A stretch of 8,906 nt of DNA from Candidatus Rifleibacteriota bacterium (GCA_029560455.1 JAKQKW010000033.1:1-8906); one strand, 5' to 3'. Positions 1 through 6,634 are shown, numbered from the stretch's first letter. Numbers and translations are program-made. Notes: generated from the letters alone by a model not told the origin.

Positions 1-36
1 GCTGCAACCTGAAGAACTGCTGCTGGTCTGACTCAT
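1..36 (-). CDS. N-terminus of a protein cut by the left edge (possibly Mrp/NBP35-type ATPase)
   Basis: Only 12 codons are visible, reading MSQTSSSSSGCS on the minus strand. The ATG at 36-34 is preceded by a good Shine-Dalgarno (AAAGGAA, about 43-50) and lies 12 bp after the stop of the DUF5320 gene, so the two are probably cotranscribed. The Ser-rich start with a Cys resembles the short Cys/Ser-rich leader of Mrp/NBP35-type P-loop ATPases, which often sit beside DUF5320 genes in anaerobes. That identity is inference from neighbourhood and a dozen residues; a NifX/NifB-like iron-molybdenum-cofactor protein is another common neighbour. No domain is visible. Confidence 0.5.
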   Translation of the reverse strand, partial: MSQTSSSSSGCS

Positions 37-48
37 ATTCTGGTTCCT

Positions 49-411
49 TTACTTTTCTTTCTTTTCAGTGATTTTTTCAGTGGCTTTTGCGGTAAGAAGG
101 TCTTTGATCTCGTTGAGCTGCACCTTAAGCGAATCGATCTGGTTCTGCATTTCGATTCTGCTATCTTCTCGCCCTTCGACATCGACAGGCTCAACCTGCT
201 CGTAGCCGGCTTCGATATTGCGATAGCGGCCTCGACCGGCACCCGGGCCGAATCCCTGTCTGAGACCCCTGCCACCGCCACGGCCAAAACCGCAACCACC
301 ACGTCGACCCACCGGCATACGACCGGTCTGATCGGCAGCCTGACAACAACCCATTCCACGGCCGGTCATCGGCCCCTGGCCATTCGGACCTGTTCTGTCA
401 AAACCTGGCAT
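49..411 (-). CDS. DUF5320 family small protein
   Basis: A 120-residue protein of unknown biochemical function. It opens with the family hallmark: MPGFDRTGPNGQGPMTGRG followed by MGCC, with two adjacent cysteines at 22-23. A Gly/Arg-rich low-complexity stretch follows (about 30-62, containing GRRGGCGFGRGGGRG), then a charged C-terminal helix with heptad-like hydrophobics (about 84-108, IEMQNQIDSLKVQLNEIKDLL), probably a coiled coil. A lysine-rich tail ends the protein. There is no signal peptide, so it should be cytoplasmic. The start at 411 is fixed by AAGGAG about 6 nt upstream. Family members usually occur in anaerobes near Mrp ATPases and dinitrogenase iron-molybdenum-cofactor-like proteins. 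The partial gene 12 bp downstream fits that pattern. The family assignment is firm; a role in Fe-S or metal-cofactor handling is inference. Confidence 0.85.
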   Translation of the reverse strand: MPGFDRTGPNGQGPMTGRGMGCCQAADQTGRMPVGRRGGCGFGRGGGRGLRQGFGPGAGRGRYRNIEAGYEQVEPVDVEGREDSRIEMQNQIDSLKVQLNEIKDLLTAKATEKITEKKEK

Positions 412-451
412 ATTCTACTCCTTGTTTGTGAATTTTTGAACCCACTTTAAT

Positions 452-480
452 AAGATAAAATAACACGCACAAAAAAGCAA
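452..480 (-). promoter_or_regulatory. Candidate sigma70-type promoter of the DUF5320 gene
   Basis: On the minus strand TTGCTT (480-475) is followed after exactly 17 nt by TATCTT (457-452). This would start transcription near 445, giving a leader of about 35 nt. Both hexamers match the consensus only partly (four of six at -10), so the main support is spacing and position. The palindromic element at 489-502 lies 8 bp upstream of the -35 box. Confidence 0.4.
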
Positions 481-488
481 GAACATTT

Positions 489-502
489 TTGGCATTTGCC
501 AA
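489..502. promoter_or_regulatory. Perfect 14-bp palindromic operator-like site (TTGGCA-TT-TGCCAA arms)
   Basis: Sequence TTGGCATTTGCCAA, with 6-bp arms around two central bases, in AT-rich DNA just upstream of the DUF5320 promoter. Written as TTGGC-N4-GCCAA it has the 5-4-5 geometry of CRP/FNR-family operators (E. coli FNR: TTGAT-N4-ATCAA) but with different half-site bases. Related sites occur at 568-578, 1449-1461 and 8577-8589. The regulator is not in the window. Confidence 0.5.
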
Positions 503-567
503 TTTAAAATGCTTCAAGTCAGCTGCAAAAAAAGATTTTTGCAATTAAGACACACAAACTATTTTGA

Positions 568-581
568 GCAAATGCCAAAAA
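568..581 (-). repeat. Second copy of the TTGGCATTTGC element, inverted relative to 486-499
   Basis: On the minus strand this reads TTTTTGGCATTTGC, identical over 14 bases to the plus strand at 486-499. The copies therefore face each other about 70 bp apart. The second half-site is degenerate here (GCTCA instead of GCCAA). It could be an auxiliary operator upstream of the DUF5320 promoter. Confidence 0.5.
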
Positions 582-794
582 ATCAGCCTAAAAAATCTAC
601 TCAGGCAACCCGCTCATATAACCGGCAGACGAATTACCTGAAATCGCAACCATGCAATTTCATCTTTTTGCGCATATAACTCTTGCAGCAGACCAACCCG
701 CCATGCCTGTGACCCGCGATGCCTGAAGATTTCCCGCAAAAAACGAAAACTATTCAAAAAGCTTCGAAAATGGAAAGCATGGAAGATTCTGCGC

Positions 795-834
795 AAAAAA
801 AAAGTCTCGAACTGCCTTGAAGGCTGTTCGAGAC
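795..834 (-). terminator. Strong Rho-independent terminator of the DUF302 transcript
   Basis: On the minus strand a perfect 9-bp stem, GTCTCGAAC (834-826) pairing with GTTCGAGAC (812-804), encloses a further 4-bp inner stem with a 3-nt loop. It is followed at once by nine T residues (803-795). This is the classical hairpin plus U-tract, about 83 bp after the DUF302 stop codon. The orientation means it stops minus-strand transcription and insulates the DUF5320 unit. Confidence 0.9.
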
Positions 835-916
835 CGGGGCGGGATTGCTGTGTCGGCAATCTGGCGTAAGTGCCGCCCAAACCAGTTACCAGAGGAGATT
901 CTGGTCGATCTTGGAC
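835..916 (-). other. Structured 3' untranslated region of the DUF302 gene
   Basis: Between the DUF302 stop and the terminator lie further small inverted repeats. ACCAGA/TCTGGT (888-893 with 900-905, 6 bp, 6-nt loop) and GATTGC/GCAATC (843-848 with 856-861, 6 bp, 7-nt loop) are perfect. A short GGC/GCC stem (about 863-874) lies between them. With the terminator they make a run of four stem-loops in about 110 nt with no reading frame of note. Such an arrangement could be mRNA stabilisation or a 3'-derived small RNA; neither is shown. Confidence 0.4.
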
Positions 917-1393
917 TCAGTTAAGAAATGCAATAAACTTCTGCTGCTGTGCAGCCACCGTATTTCCCATGACTTCAGCGACGGTGCCGCCGAACATTTT
1001 TCCGAGCAGACCGGCGTTCATGCTGCCCACATAGACTTTTCCGTCTGATTTCCTGTAAACGCTTATCGTACAGGGCATAAAGACAGAAATTTTCTTGTTC
1101 ACATCTTCATTGAGTATTTTAAATGCATGGTCAGCCTGGCACATATTGACCAGCTTAACGTCAGAAAGATCATGATTTCCGTGCTTCTTTACAGAAGCAC
1201 TCAGGTCAGAAATTCCTGAAATAACCCAGCCTTCATTCTCTGCGGCCGTCTTTATTTTCTCGATCGTTTCTTCAAACCCGAACGGGCTTGCCTGCTCACG
1301 AATCATCATGCCGGGCATCAGCAGAACCATGACAATCGCCGCGATAATGGCACCCGCAAAACCGGCGGCAATATAATAAACAGATTTTTTCAT
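917..1393 (-). CDS. Membrane-anchored DUF302 protein
   Basis: A 158-residue protein. Residues about 5-26 form one hydrophobic segment (YYIAAGFAGAIIAAIVMVLL) after a Lys-rich start, so it is an N-terminal anchor with the rest probably extracytoplasmic. The remainder is a complete DUF302 domain: the region around VNMCQADHAFKIL, then the diagnostic block FMPCTISVYRKSDGKVYVG leading into SMNAGLLGKMFGG. Two cysteines, in NMCQAD and MPCTI, are candidates for redox or metal binding. The start at 1393 is set by AGGAGG 5 nt upstream. DUF302 proteins are widespread in sulfur-oxidising and anaerobic bacteria, but no reaction is established; a sulfur or thiol role is inference. It is a single-gene unit with its own promoter and terminator, divergent from the metal-uptake cluster. 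Confidence 0.88.
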   Translation of the reverse strand: MKKSVYYIAAGFAGAIIAAIVMVLLMPGMMIREQASPFGFEETIEKIKTAAENEGWVISGISDLSASVKKHGNHDLSDVKLVNMCQADHAFKILNEDVNKKISVFMPCTISVYRKSDGKVYVGSMNAGLLGKMFGGTVAEVMGNTVAAQQQKFIAFLN

Positions 1394-1410
1394 AACTACC
1401 TCCTGTTTGT

Positions 1411-1439
1411 ATTATAAAATAATACCAAGATTTATGCAA
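1411..1439 (-). promoter_or_regulatory. Promoter of the DUF302 gene
   Basis: On the minus strand a perfect TATAAT (1416-1411) lies 17 nt after TTGCAT (1439-1434). Initiation would be near 1404, leaving a very short leader that carries the AGGAGG site. The -10 context, GTATTATAAAATA read on the plus strand, is nearly repeated at the promoter near 8542. The shared element at 1449-1461 sits 9 bp upstream of the -35 box. Confidence 0.6.
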
Positions 1440-1448
1440 GCGCTTTTT

Positions 1449-1461
1449 TTGGCTTATGCTA
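1449..1461. promoter_or_regulatory. Shared operator-like element TTGGCTTATGCTA
   Basis: The 13 bases TTGGCTTATGCTA are identical to the minus strand at 8577-8589 and resemble the palindrome at 489-502 (TTGGC-N4-GC core kept, last half-site degenerate). The element lies in the divergent region between the DUF302 gene and the Cys/His-rich gene at 1504. It overlaps a possible extended -10 for the plus strand (TGCTATTTT, 1457-1465), so one bound protein could affect both directions. Confidence 0.5.
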
Positions 1462-1503
1462 TTTTGCTTGACCCGAAAACATGTTTGTGGCATGCTTCTG
1501 CGC

Positions 1504-1902
1504 ATGAGAATCTTCACCAGAAAACTGAAGCTTTTCTGTGCGATCTTTATTCTGGGCATTCTTTTAGCCTGGCTGATCGCTTTTCCTCTGCATCTTGCCC
1601 TGCAGAAACTCTCGCATACCGATCGGATCAGTGACCGAAAGGCAGACTGCCATTCCTGCTGCAGCCATCATTTCGATAACCACAATACCGACCTTCCGGT
1701 AATAAAAAATACCGGACACGACACCGGTTTCTGCAGCCTCTGCGACCTCGCATCTCAGTTTTTTACCAGCGGGCTTGCCAGAATTTTTATTGTTGCTTCC
1801 TCAGGCAGTTCCTCAAACGTTGTCGGGTTGTTGACAGGCGGTTATTCGAAAGAATTAATCTTAACAGGTCTTCCCCGCGCTCCTCCGACTCTTTTCAGCT
1901 GA
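1504..1902 (+). CDS. Small Cys/His-rich membrane-anchored protein, DUF2946-like
   Basis: A 132-residue protein from this start. One hydrophobic segment (about 9-34, LFCAIFILGILLAWLIAFPL) follows a basic N-terminus, then a probably periplasmic part rich in metal-type ligands: C49, H50, C52, C53, H55, H56, H60, H72 and a CSLC pair (C77, C80). It ends in a short RAPP motif (125-128). A membrane segment, a CxxC and a C-terminal RAPP are features of DUF2946, a small family often found beside outer-membrane metal receptors; similarity is by motif only. Upstream in-frame ATGs at 1456 and 1492 are possible and no start has a clear Shine-Dalgarno; 1504 gives the most natural basic N-terminus. It is followed in the same direction by the barrel gene and metal ABC transporter, suggesting periplasmic metal binding or hand-over (inference). 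Confidence 0.65.
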   Translation: MRIFTRKLKLFCAIFILGILLAWLIAFPLHLALQKLSHTDRISDRKADCHSCCSHHFDNHNTDLPVIKNTGHDTGFCSLCDLASQFFTSGLARIFIVASSGSSSNVVGLLTGGYSKELILTGLPRAPPTLFS

Positions 1903-2176
1903 TTTCAATTTTCAGAACACTTCTCTCTACTGGCGTTGTTTGATTAATTCAGCAGAAAAGCCCAATCAAGCCACAGCAATCGCATCAAACCCCTGAATGC
2001 CCAACTAAAAGCGAAATAACGCGATTCACGTCCGCCATTTCCGCTCCTGATAACCGGGATACACAGGCAGAAATCCTGTCATAATTGAAAAAACAGGTAT
2101 TTTACTGCAATTGCCATGCTGATCGCACGGAAAACATCGACAGCGCCTATTAAATCAGTATGTCATGAGGTTTGCC
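1903..2176. other. Gap between the Cys/His-rich gene and the barrel gene
   Basis: No gene seen. A small inverted repeat ACAGG-N7-CCTGT (2063-2079) sits immediately before CATAAT (2080-2085), a possible -10, but no good -35 accompanies it. A recognisable Zur, Fur or MntR box of the well-known types was not found. There is no clear terminator, so read-through from the upstream gene is possible. Confidence 0.4.
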
Positions 2177-3598
2177 ATGCATCCATTTCGCAACAGATTT
2201 TTGCCTTTAATCTTTCTCTTCAACTTTTCACTGCTTCTGACTCAAACCTGTCAGGCCCGAAACACGACCGAGGATCGACTGAATGCTCTTGAAAACAGAA
2301 TTCAGCAGATGCAACAGCAGTATGAACTGCAGATCGCATCTCTGACTGCTCAAATCAAGGAATTGACAGCACAAAACGGGCCAAAACCAATAGAATCAGA
2401 ATATGCCGAGCTCACAGCTCTCAGACAGAGTGCCATAGCAGCAACTGCAGGCTCTGCCGACCCCACCACAGGTTCCGACACCAAAGATTCAGACAGAAAA
2501 TTCATTGCCGGCGAACTGAGTCGCCAGGCGGAAAATCCTGAACTGAGTGTAGTGGGTGATTTTCTTTATCGCCTGCAAAGTATTGACGGCACCAGAAATC
2601 ACTCAGACGCCGCGCTGCGCAATCTTGGAGTTCACTACGAAACCTACCTCGACCCGACTACCAGGTTCAAGGGTGCAGTGCCGGTCAAAGAAGACACCTC
2701 AAATCTCGGCGAGGCTTACATCACCAGATACGGCATTACCAGGAATCTCAACCTTACGATAGGCAAATTCAGACAGCAGTTCGGCATCGTTCATCGCTGG
2801 CATCAGGCTGGTCTCGACCAGACCGAGTTTCCGCTGGCAATGCGCCGGATTCTCGGCGACGGCGGTCTTGTACAGAACGGCCTCTCATTTGAATGGCAGC
2901 TGGGCGGCGCCGGAAAAACAACCAATGAGCTTACCATGCAGCTGACAGAGGCAACCAATGGCCGGCTGTTCGCCGGCAATACCAAGGGTCTGCCGTCAAT
3001 GCTTCTGCATCTTAAGTCATTCCGCGACATCAGCAAAGATACCTATCAGGAAATCGGACTCACCGCACTGGCCGGTGTCAATGACCTCTGGACAATCAAA
3101 AAGGGCGCCGGCAATATGACCATTGATTCAACCAGGCCGGTTGTCGGGTTTGGCCTCGATTTTACACATCTTTGGGAACCGGCCGACAACATGAAATACC
3201 GCAATTTCATGTGGAGAACCGAATTCTACGGTGTCAAAAAGGATATTCTGACGCCGGATACCGGCAACAAAGACAGTATCTTTGCCTGGGGCGGCTATAC
3301 CAACCTGCAGTGGAAACTCGACCGCCAGCTTGAATCAGGGGTGAGAATAGATTACTACGAGCCTGACAGCCAGAAATACGCAGGCGTTCCAGGCTTTTCT
3401 CTGTCGCCTCTGGCAGTTGTCAGCAACAGCCCGCATGAATGGCAGGTATGCCCATATATAACCTGGCAGCAGAGCCCATGGGTCAAATATCGCCTTGAAT
3501 TCAACTATAAATCCGGGCACAACATGGGGCCAGATGAAAAACGCCTGATGCTGCAGTGTATCTGGGCCGCCGGGCCGCATAAACATGACCGCTACTGA
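2177..3598 (+). CDS. Outer-membrane beta-barrel (porin-like) protein with N-terminal coiled coil, linked to metal uptake
   Basis: A 473-residue protein. A signal peptide (residues 1-27, hydrophobic core LPLIFLFNFSLLL, likely cleavage after CQA) is followed by a heptad-patterned coiled coil (about 31-66, TTEDRLNALENRIQQMQQQY onward). A Ser/Thr/Gly linker then leads to a long domain of alternating polar/aromatic strands typical of OprP/DcaP-like barrels (from about 115, VVGDFLYRLQSIDG). It ends GPHKHDRY, with the terminal aromatic residue expected of a barrel inserted by BAM. I prefer the start at 2177 because GAGG (2167-2170) is 6 nt upstream; an in-frame ATG at 2165 lacks a site and would merely extend the signal peptide. 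The gene ends 16 bp before the solute-binding protein gene, implying it lets the metal through the outer membrane. The substrate is inferred. Confidence 0.8.
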   Translation: MHPFRNRFLPLIFLFNFSLLLTQTCQARNTTEDRLNALENRIQQMQQQYELQIASLTAQIKELTAQNGPKPIESEYAELTALRQSAIAATAGSADPTTGSDTKDSDRKFIAGELSRQAENPELSVVGDFLYRLQSIDGTRNHSDAALRNLGVHYETYLDPTTRFKGAVPVKEDTSNLGEAYITRYGITRNLNLTIGKFRQQFGIVHRWHQAGLDQTEFPLAMRRILGDGGLVQNGLSFEWQLGGAGKTTNELTMQLTEATNGRLFAGNTKGLPSMLLHLKSFRDISKDTYQEIGLTALAGVNDLWTIKKGAGNMTIDSTRPVVGFGLDFTHLWEPADNMKYRNFMWRTEFYGVKKDILTPDTGNKDSIFAWGGYTNLQWKLDRQLESGVRIDYYEPDSQKYAGVPGFSLSPLAVVSNSPHEWQVCPYITWQQSPWVKYRLEFNYKSGHNMGPDEKRLMLQCIWAAGPHKHDRY

Positions 3599-3614
3599 TA
3601 ATCAGGAGAAAAAA

Positions 3615-4682
3615 ATGAAAAAATTCATCATAGCCGCATTGATTCTATTCGTTCAGCTGCTTGCCGCCCAGATCATTCAGGCTGCCCCTCTCAAAATCGT
3701 TACAACACTGCCTGACTACGCTTATCTTGCACGTGTAATCGGGCAGGATGCCGTTGAAGTCAGGGCAATCGTCGAAGGCACTCAGGATGCCCATTTTGTC
3801 AGACCAAAGCCATCGTTTGTCGAGATTCTCAGAAACGCCGATCTACTTATTGCTACTGGTCTCGATCTTGAAATGTGGCTGCCATCGGCCGTCGACAAAT
3901 CAGGCAATCGTCGCATAAGAAGCGGTGAAATCGGCTACGTGGCGGCAGCAACCGGCATGAACCTCAAAGACAAGCCGGTCGCCTATTCCCATATAGAAGG
4001 CGGGCTGCACCTTTATGGCAACCCGCATGTGACTGTCAGCCCGCTCAATATAATACAGGCCGCCGACAACATCAGAATCTGCCTGGGCCGCAACCTGCCA
4101 CAGCAGAAAGATCGGTTTGACCGCAATGCTGCCGCTTTTGTCGCAAGCCTCTGCCAGAAGCTTTACGGAGAAGAACTGATAAGCATTCTCGGGCAACAGA
4201 CTCTGCTCGACATGCACAAGAACGGCAAACTGCTCAATTTTCTTGCAGAAAAACAGTATAAGGGAAAACCTCTATCAGCCTATGCGGGTGGCTGGCTTGG
4301 CAGTCTCTGGCCGCTGCGCGGTACCAGAATCGTTTCTTACCATAAAAACTGGCTGTATCTGTTCGATGATTTCGGTCTCATGGAAGGTGGATTCATCGAG
4401 CCCAAACCAGGCATTCCGCCGTCGCCAAGACATCTTGCCTCACTCAGAGAAGCCATGAAGCAGAACAATATCAAACTGGTTATTTCAGCCGATTACTTCG
4501 ATGAAAAAACGGTCAGCCGTGTTGCCGCAGATGCAGGCGCCCAGGCAGTAATGCTGCCTTATTACGTTGGCGGCCGCCCCGAGCTCGACACCTGGGAAAA
4601 ACTCATGGATTTCTGGGTCGAACAGCTTTGCGCTGGCGCACGACGGGCCGGTCTTCTGGAGGCTGATGATGCAACCAGATGA
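3615..4682 (+). CDS. znuA: Periplasmic Zn/Mn-family solute-binding protein (ZnuA-like)
   Basis: A 355-residue cluster A-I metal-binding protein. Signal peptide about 1-23 (KKFIIAALILFVQLLAAQ, cleavage near QAA). The family's metal ligands are visible: H60 in DAHFVRPKP, H138 in GNPHVTVSP, H243 in SYHKNW, and D293 in ISADYF. Further histidines H126 and H132 lie just before H138, where zinc-type members carry a His-containing loop. H138 and H243 are 105 residues apart, about 40 more than in E. coli ZnuA; the extra segment includes LYGEELISILGQQT and GGWLGSLWPLRG. This fits a divergent subfamily with the conserved GNRRIRSG and EPKPGIPPSPRH blocks. Start 3615 has AGGAG 6-7 nt upstream. It delivers metal to the following ATPase/permease pair. 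Zinc is favoured over manganese by three His ligands, but is not proven. Confidence 0.88.
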   Translation: MKKFIIAALILFVQLLAAQIIQAAPLKIVTTLPDYAYLARVIGQDAVEVRAIVEGTQDAHFVRPKPSFVEILRNADLLIATGLDLEMWLPSAVDKSGNRRIRSGEIGYVAAATGMNLKDKPVAYSHIEGGLHLYGNPHVTVSPLNIIQAADNIRICLGRNLPQQKDRFDRNAAAFVASLCQKLYGEELISILGQQTLLDMHKNGKLLNFLAEKQYKGKPLSAYAGGWLGSLWPLRGTRIVSYHKNWLYLFDDFGLMEGGFIEPKPGIPPSPRHLASLREAMKQNNIKLVISADYFDEKTVSRVAADAGAQAVMLPYYVGGRPELDTWEKLMDFWVEQLCAGARRAGLLEADDATR

Positions 4683-5403
4683 TGACAGTCTGATAATCTG
4701 CAGAAACCTGGCGATCGGCTACGACAATGAAGCCGTAGCCGAGAAAATCAACCTTGAGATCAGAAAAGGCGAGTTTCTTCCTTTCATCGGGCCAAACGGC
4801 TCAGGCAAAACAACGCTTCTGCGCACGATTCTCGGCCTGCTGCCGCCTTTAAGCGGCGAACTCATTCACCCGTTCTCACAGCAGCCGCCAGGCTATGTGC
4901 CGCAGATTTCGACCCTCGACCGTCTGTACCCGGTTACTGCGAGAGAAGTTATTACAATGGGCCTTTACCCAAGGCTGGGCCTATGGCAGAAACCTGACCG
5001 GCAGATGCGTGAACAGATCGACAGCTATCTACAGCGCTTCAATCTGCAGCAGCATGCAGAACGCACCCTCAATGAGCTCTCGGGCGGCATGCGACAGAAA
5101 GTCATGATTGCCAGGGCTCTGGTCAGCGGCGCCGAAGTTCTGATAATGGATGAACCCGCAGCCGGGCTCGATGAACAGTCTGAATTCGACCTGATCGAAC
5201 TGCTTTACCGCCTTGCAAGGGAAGAACAGAAAACCGTTCTGTTCGCGCAACACAGTCTTGACCCGATTATCGGTCTCGCCAACGAGGTTTTTCGTCTATA
5301 TCAGGGTCAGTCAGGCCGCTTGCCTCTGTATGCCCTGCTGTCAGCAAGAAATCTCAGGCATATCGACAAGGAAAACAAAAATGTTCAATCTCACCACTCT
5401 TGA
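4669..5403 (+). CDS. znuC: Metal ABC transporter ATPase (ZnuC-like)
   Basis: A 244-residue ABC ATPase with every canonical motif in order: Walker A GPNGSGKTT (41-49), Q-loop YVPQ (76-79), signature LSGGMRQK (137-144), Walker B VLIMDEP (157-163) with catalytic E162, D-loop GLDE, and switch His H195 in FAQHS. It energises import of the metal delivered by the binding protein. GGAGG at 4658-4662 favours the ATG at 4669 (6-nt spacing); the ATG directly before it at 4666 is in frame. The gene overlaps the end of the binding-protein gene by 14 bp and the start of the permease gene by 23 bp, so the three are almost certainly cotranslated. The C-terminus ends in NVQSHHS. Confidence 0.93.
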   Translation: MQPDDDSLIICRNLAIGYDNEAVAEKINLEIRKGEFLPFIGPNGSGKTTLLRTILGLLPPLSGELIHPFSQQPPGYVPQISTLDRLYPVTAREVITMGLYPRLGLWQKPDRQMREQIDSYLQRFNLQQHAERTLNELSGGMRQKVMIARALVSGAEVLIMDEPAAGLDEQSEFDLIELLYRLAREEQKTVLFAQHSLDPIIGLANEVFRLYQGQSGRLPLYALLSARNLRHIDKENKNVQSHHS

Positions 5404-6616
5404 AGGTATTGTCAGCATATACGGCGGTGCTTTGCCGGCGGCATTTCTCATGGCAGCCACCTTCTCGGTATTCGGTGTCTTCGTCGTTCTGAAACGCATG
5501 GTATTCATAGGGGTAACGCTGTCAGAAGTCGCAGCTTTCGGGGTTGCCTTCGCCCTCGTTCACGGACTGCCGCCTTTTGCCGGGGCGGCCCTGTTCTGTC
5601 TTCTCGTCGTGGCAATTCTCGCTTACCCCTACGAATTTACCAGACTGCCCCGCGATACGATTCTCGGTGCGATTTTCATTTTCGCATCGGGCATGAGTAT
5701 TCTTCTGGTGGCACGCAGTGGCTTCGGCCTTGAAAAGGTCAAGGCGATTCTTTACGGCAATCTGCTGTTTGCTTCGAACACAGACCTGCTGACAATCTGC
5801 GCGGTAATGTTGCCGGCACTGCTGGCCATATGGCTGTTCTACCGACCGATTCTTTATTCATTTCTCGACCGCGAATCGGCCATCACCCTCGGAATCAGCG
5901 CCTGGCGTTATGAACTGCTGTTTTTCGTCTTTCTTGGCCTGACAGTAGCCGCTGCGTCAAGAATAGCCGGCGTGATGCTGGTCTTCTGTTATCTGGTAGT
6001 GCCTGCCGCCACGGCCCTTCTGCTGGCCAGACATCTGCTGCAGGGAATGCTGCTGGCGGTGCTGGCTGCATTATTCGCCACCGTCATGGGCATCGCGACT
6101 TCCTACCAGGCCGATTTGCCACCAAATCAGCTGATCGCCGTAATTTCGTGTGCATTTCTACTGCTGGCGCTTCTCTATCGTCAGCTTCGAAACCGGCTCA
6201 GCCGCAGCCTGGCAGCGGGCATAATCATGATGGCCTTCGGGTGCATAACATGGTTTCTCGACAGTCTGGCCGCGCCAGAAATCGCGGCAGCGCCGGCAGC
6301 GGGCAGCTGCACAATCATCACGGATACAACAACCAAAGCAGCAGAGACAGACATCAGGCTGCCTGACAGCAGCAATGCCACCCCAGACTGGGCGGCGCTT
6401 ACTGAAACGTTCGAGGCCAGAATGGCCAACGATGCTGAAAAAGTCTGGCATGATGCCGTTGAACTGCTGCAGAAGAACCCGCCGCCTTTCTTCGGCGAAA
6501 GCATCATCGAAGCACTTGAAAAGCACATGAATCAGAAGATTTTCTGGGATTTCAGCCAGCCGGCAACTGCCCCGCAAAACCAGAAAACTATCGACTGGCT
6601 TCAGAAAAAGCCTTGA
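5381..6616 (+). CDS. znuB: ABC-3 family metal permease (ZnuB-like) with extra C-terminal domain
   Basis: 411 residues, whereas ABC-3 permeases usually have about 260-290. Residues 1 to about 270 are the normal core with about eight or nine membrane segments, including VVLKRMVFIGVTLSEVAAFG, the segment with the ABC-3 coupling region, and RIAGVMLVFCYLVVPAATA near the end of the core. An added hydrophobic segment (about 275-297, AGIIMMAFGCITWFLDSL) and a 114-residue hydrophilic tail (298-411) follow. The tail has an Ala/Thr-rich linker and then two or three predicted amphipathic helices (around WAALTETFEARMANDAEKVW and GESIIEALEKH) with a HEAT-like look. AAGGA at 5368-5372, 8 nt before the ATG, fixes the start. 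It forms the membrane channel for the metal with the ATPase encoded just upstream. The function of the tail is unknown. Confidence 0.88.
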   Translation: MFNLTTLEGIVSIYGGALPAAFLMAATFSVFGVFVVLKRMVFIGVTLSEVAAFGVAFALVHGLPPFAGAALFCLLVVAILAYPYEFTRLPRDTILGAIFIFASGMSILLVARSGFGLEKVKAILYGNLLFASNTDLLTICAVMLPALLAIWLFYRPILYSFLDRESAITLGISAWRYELLFFVFLGLTVAAASRIAGVMLVFCYLVVPAATALLLARHLLQGMLLAVLAALFATVMGIATSYQADLPPNQLIAVISCAFLLLALLYRQLRNRLSRSLAAGIIMMAFGCITWFLDSLAAPEIAAAPAAGSCTIITDTTTKAAETDIRLPDSSNATPDWAALTETFEARMANDAEKVWHDAVELLQKNPPPFFGESIIEALEKHMNQKIFWDFSQPATAPQNQKTIDWLQKKP

Positions 6617-6634
6617 AAATTCGACTTCAGTTTA

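Larger units (their letters stand above)
412..794. other. Non-coding region between the DUF5320 gene and the DUF302 terminator
   Basis: The AT-rich part next to the DUF5320 gene holds its candidate promoter and the two operator-like copies. From about 600 to 794 I see no convincing gene on either strand. The open frame at 614-880 on the minus strand runs straight through the terminator hairpin, has no Shine-Dalgarno and encodes an Arg/Phe-rich, domain-less sequence. A plus-strand frame starting at 651 encodes only 24 residues. The octamer CATATAAC occurs twice (614-621 and 672-679), without obvious meaning. Confidence 0.55.

Noticed and set aside
489..502. Sigma54 (-24/-12) promoter suggested by TGGCA
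   Set aside because: No GC dinucleotide lies at the needed 10-nt spacing from the GG on either strand.
804..834. tRNA-like T-arm look of GTCTCGAAC/GTTCGAGAC
   Set aside because: No acceptor, D or anticodon arms can be drawn around it; the T9 tract identifies it as a terminator.
614..880. Minus-strand open frame of 88 codons in the gap before DUF302
   Set aside because: It reads through the strong terminator hairpin, has no Shine-Dalgarno, and shows no domain or sensible hydrophobic pattern.
1940..1969. TTGATT and AATCAA facing each other, resembling an FNR site
   Set aside because: The arms are 18 nt apart, not 4, and no promoter is nearby.
2063..2085. ACAGG-N7-CCTGT next to CATAAT as promoter/operator of the barrel gene
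   Set aside because: Arms are only 5 bp and no acceptable -35 accompanies the -10; noted in the gap description only.
6158..6577. Long minus-strand frames within the permease gene
   Set aside because: They are antisense shadows of the well-supported permease; their translations show no family features.
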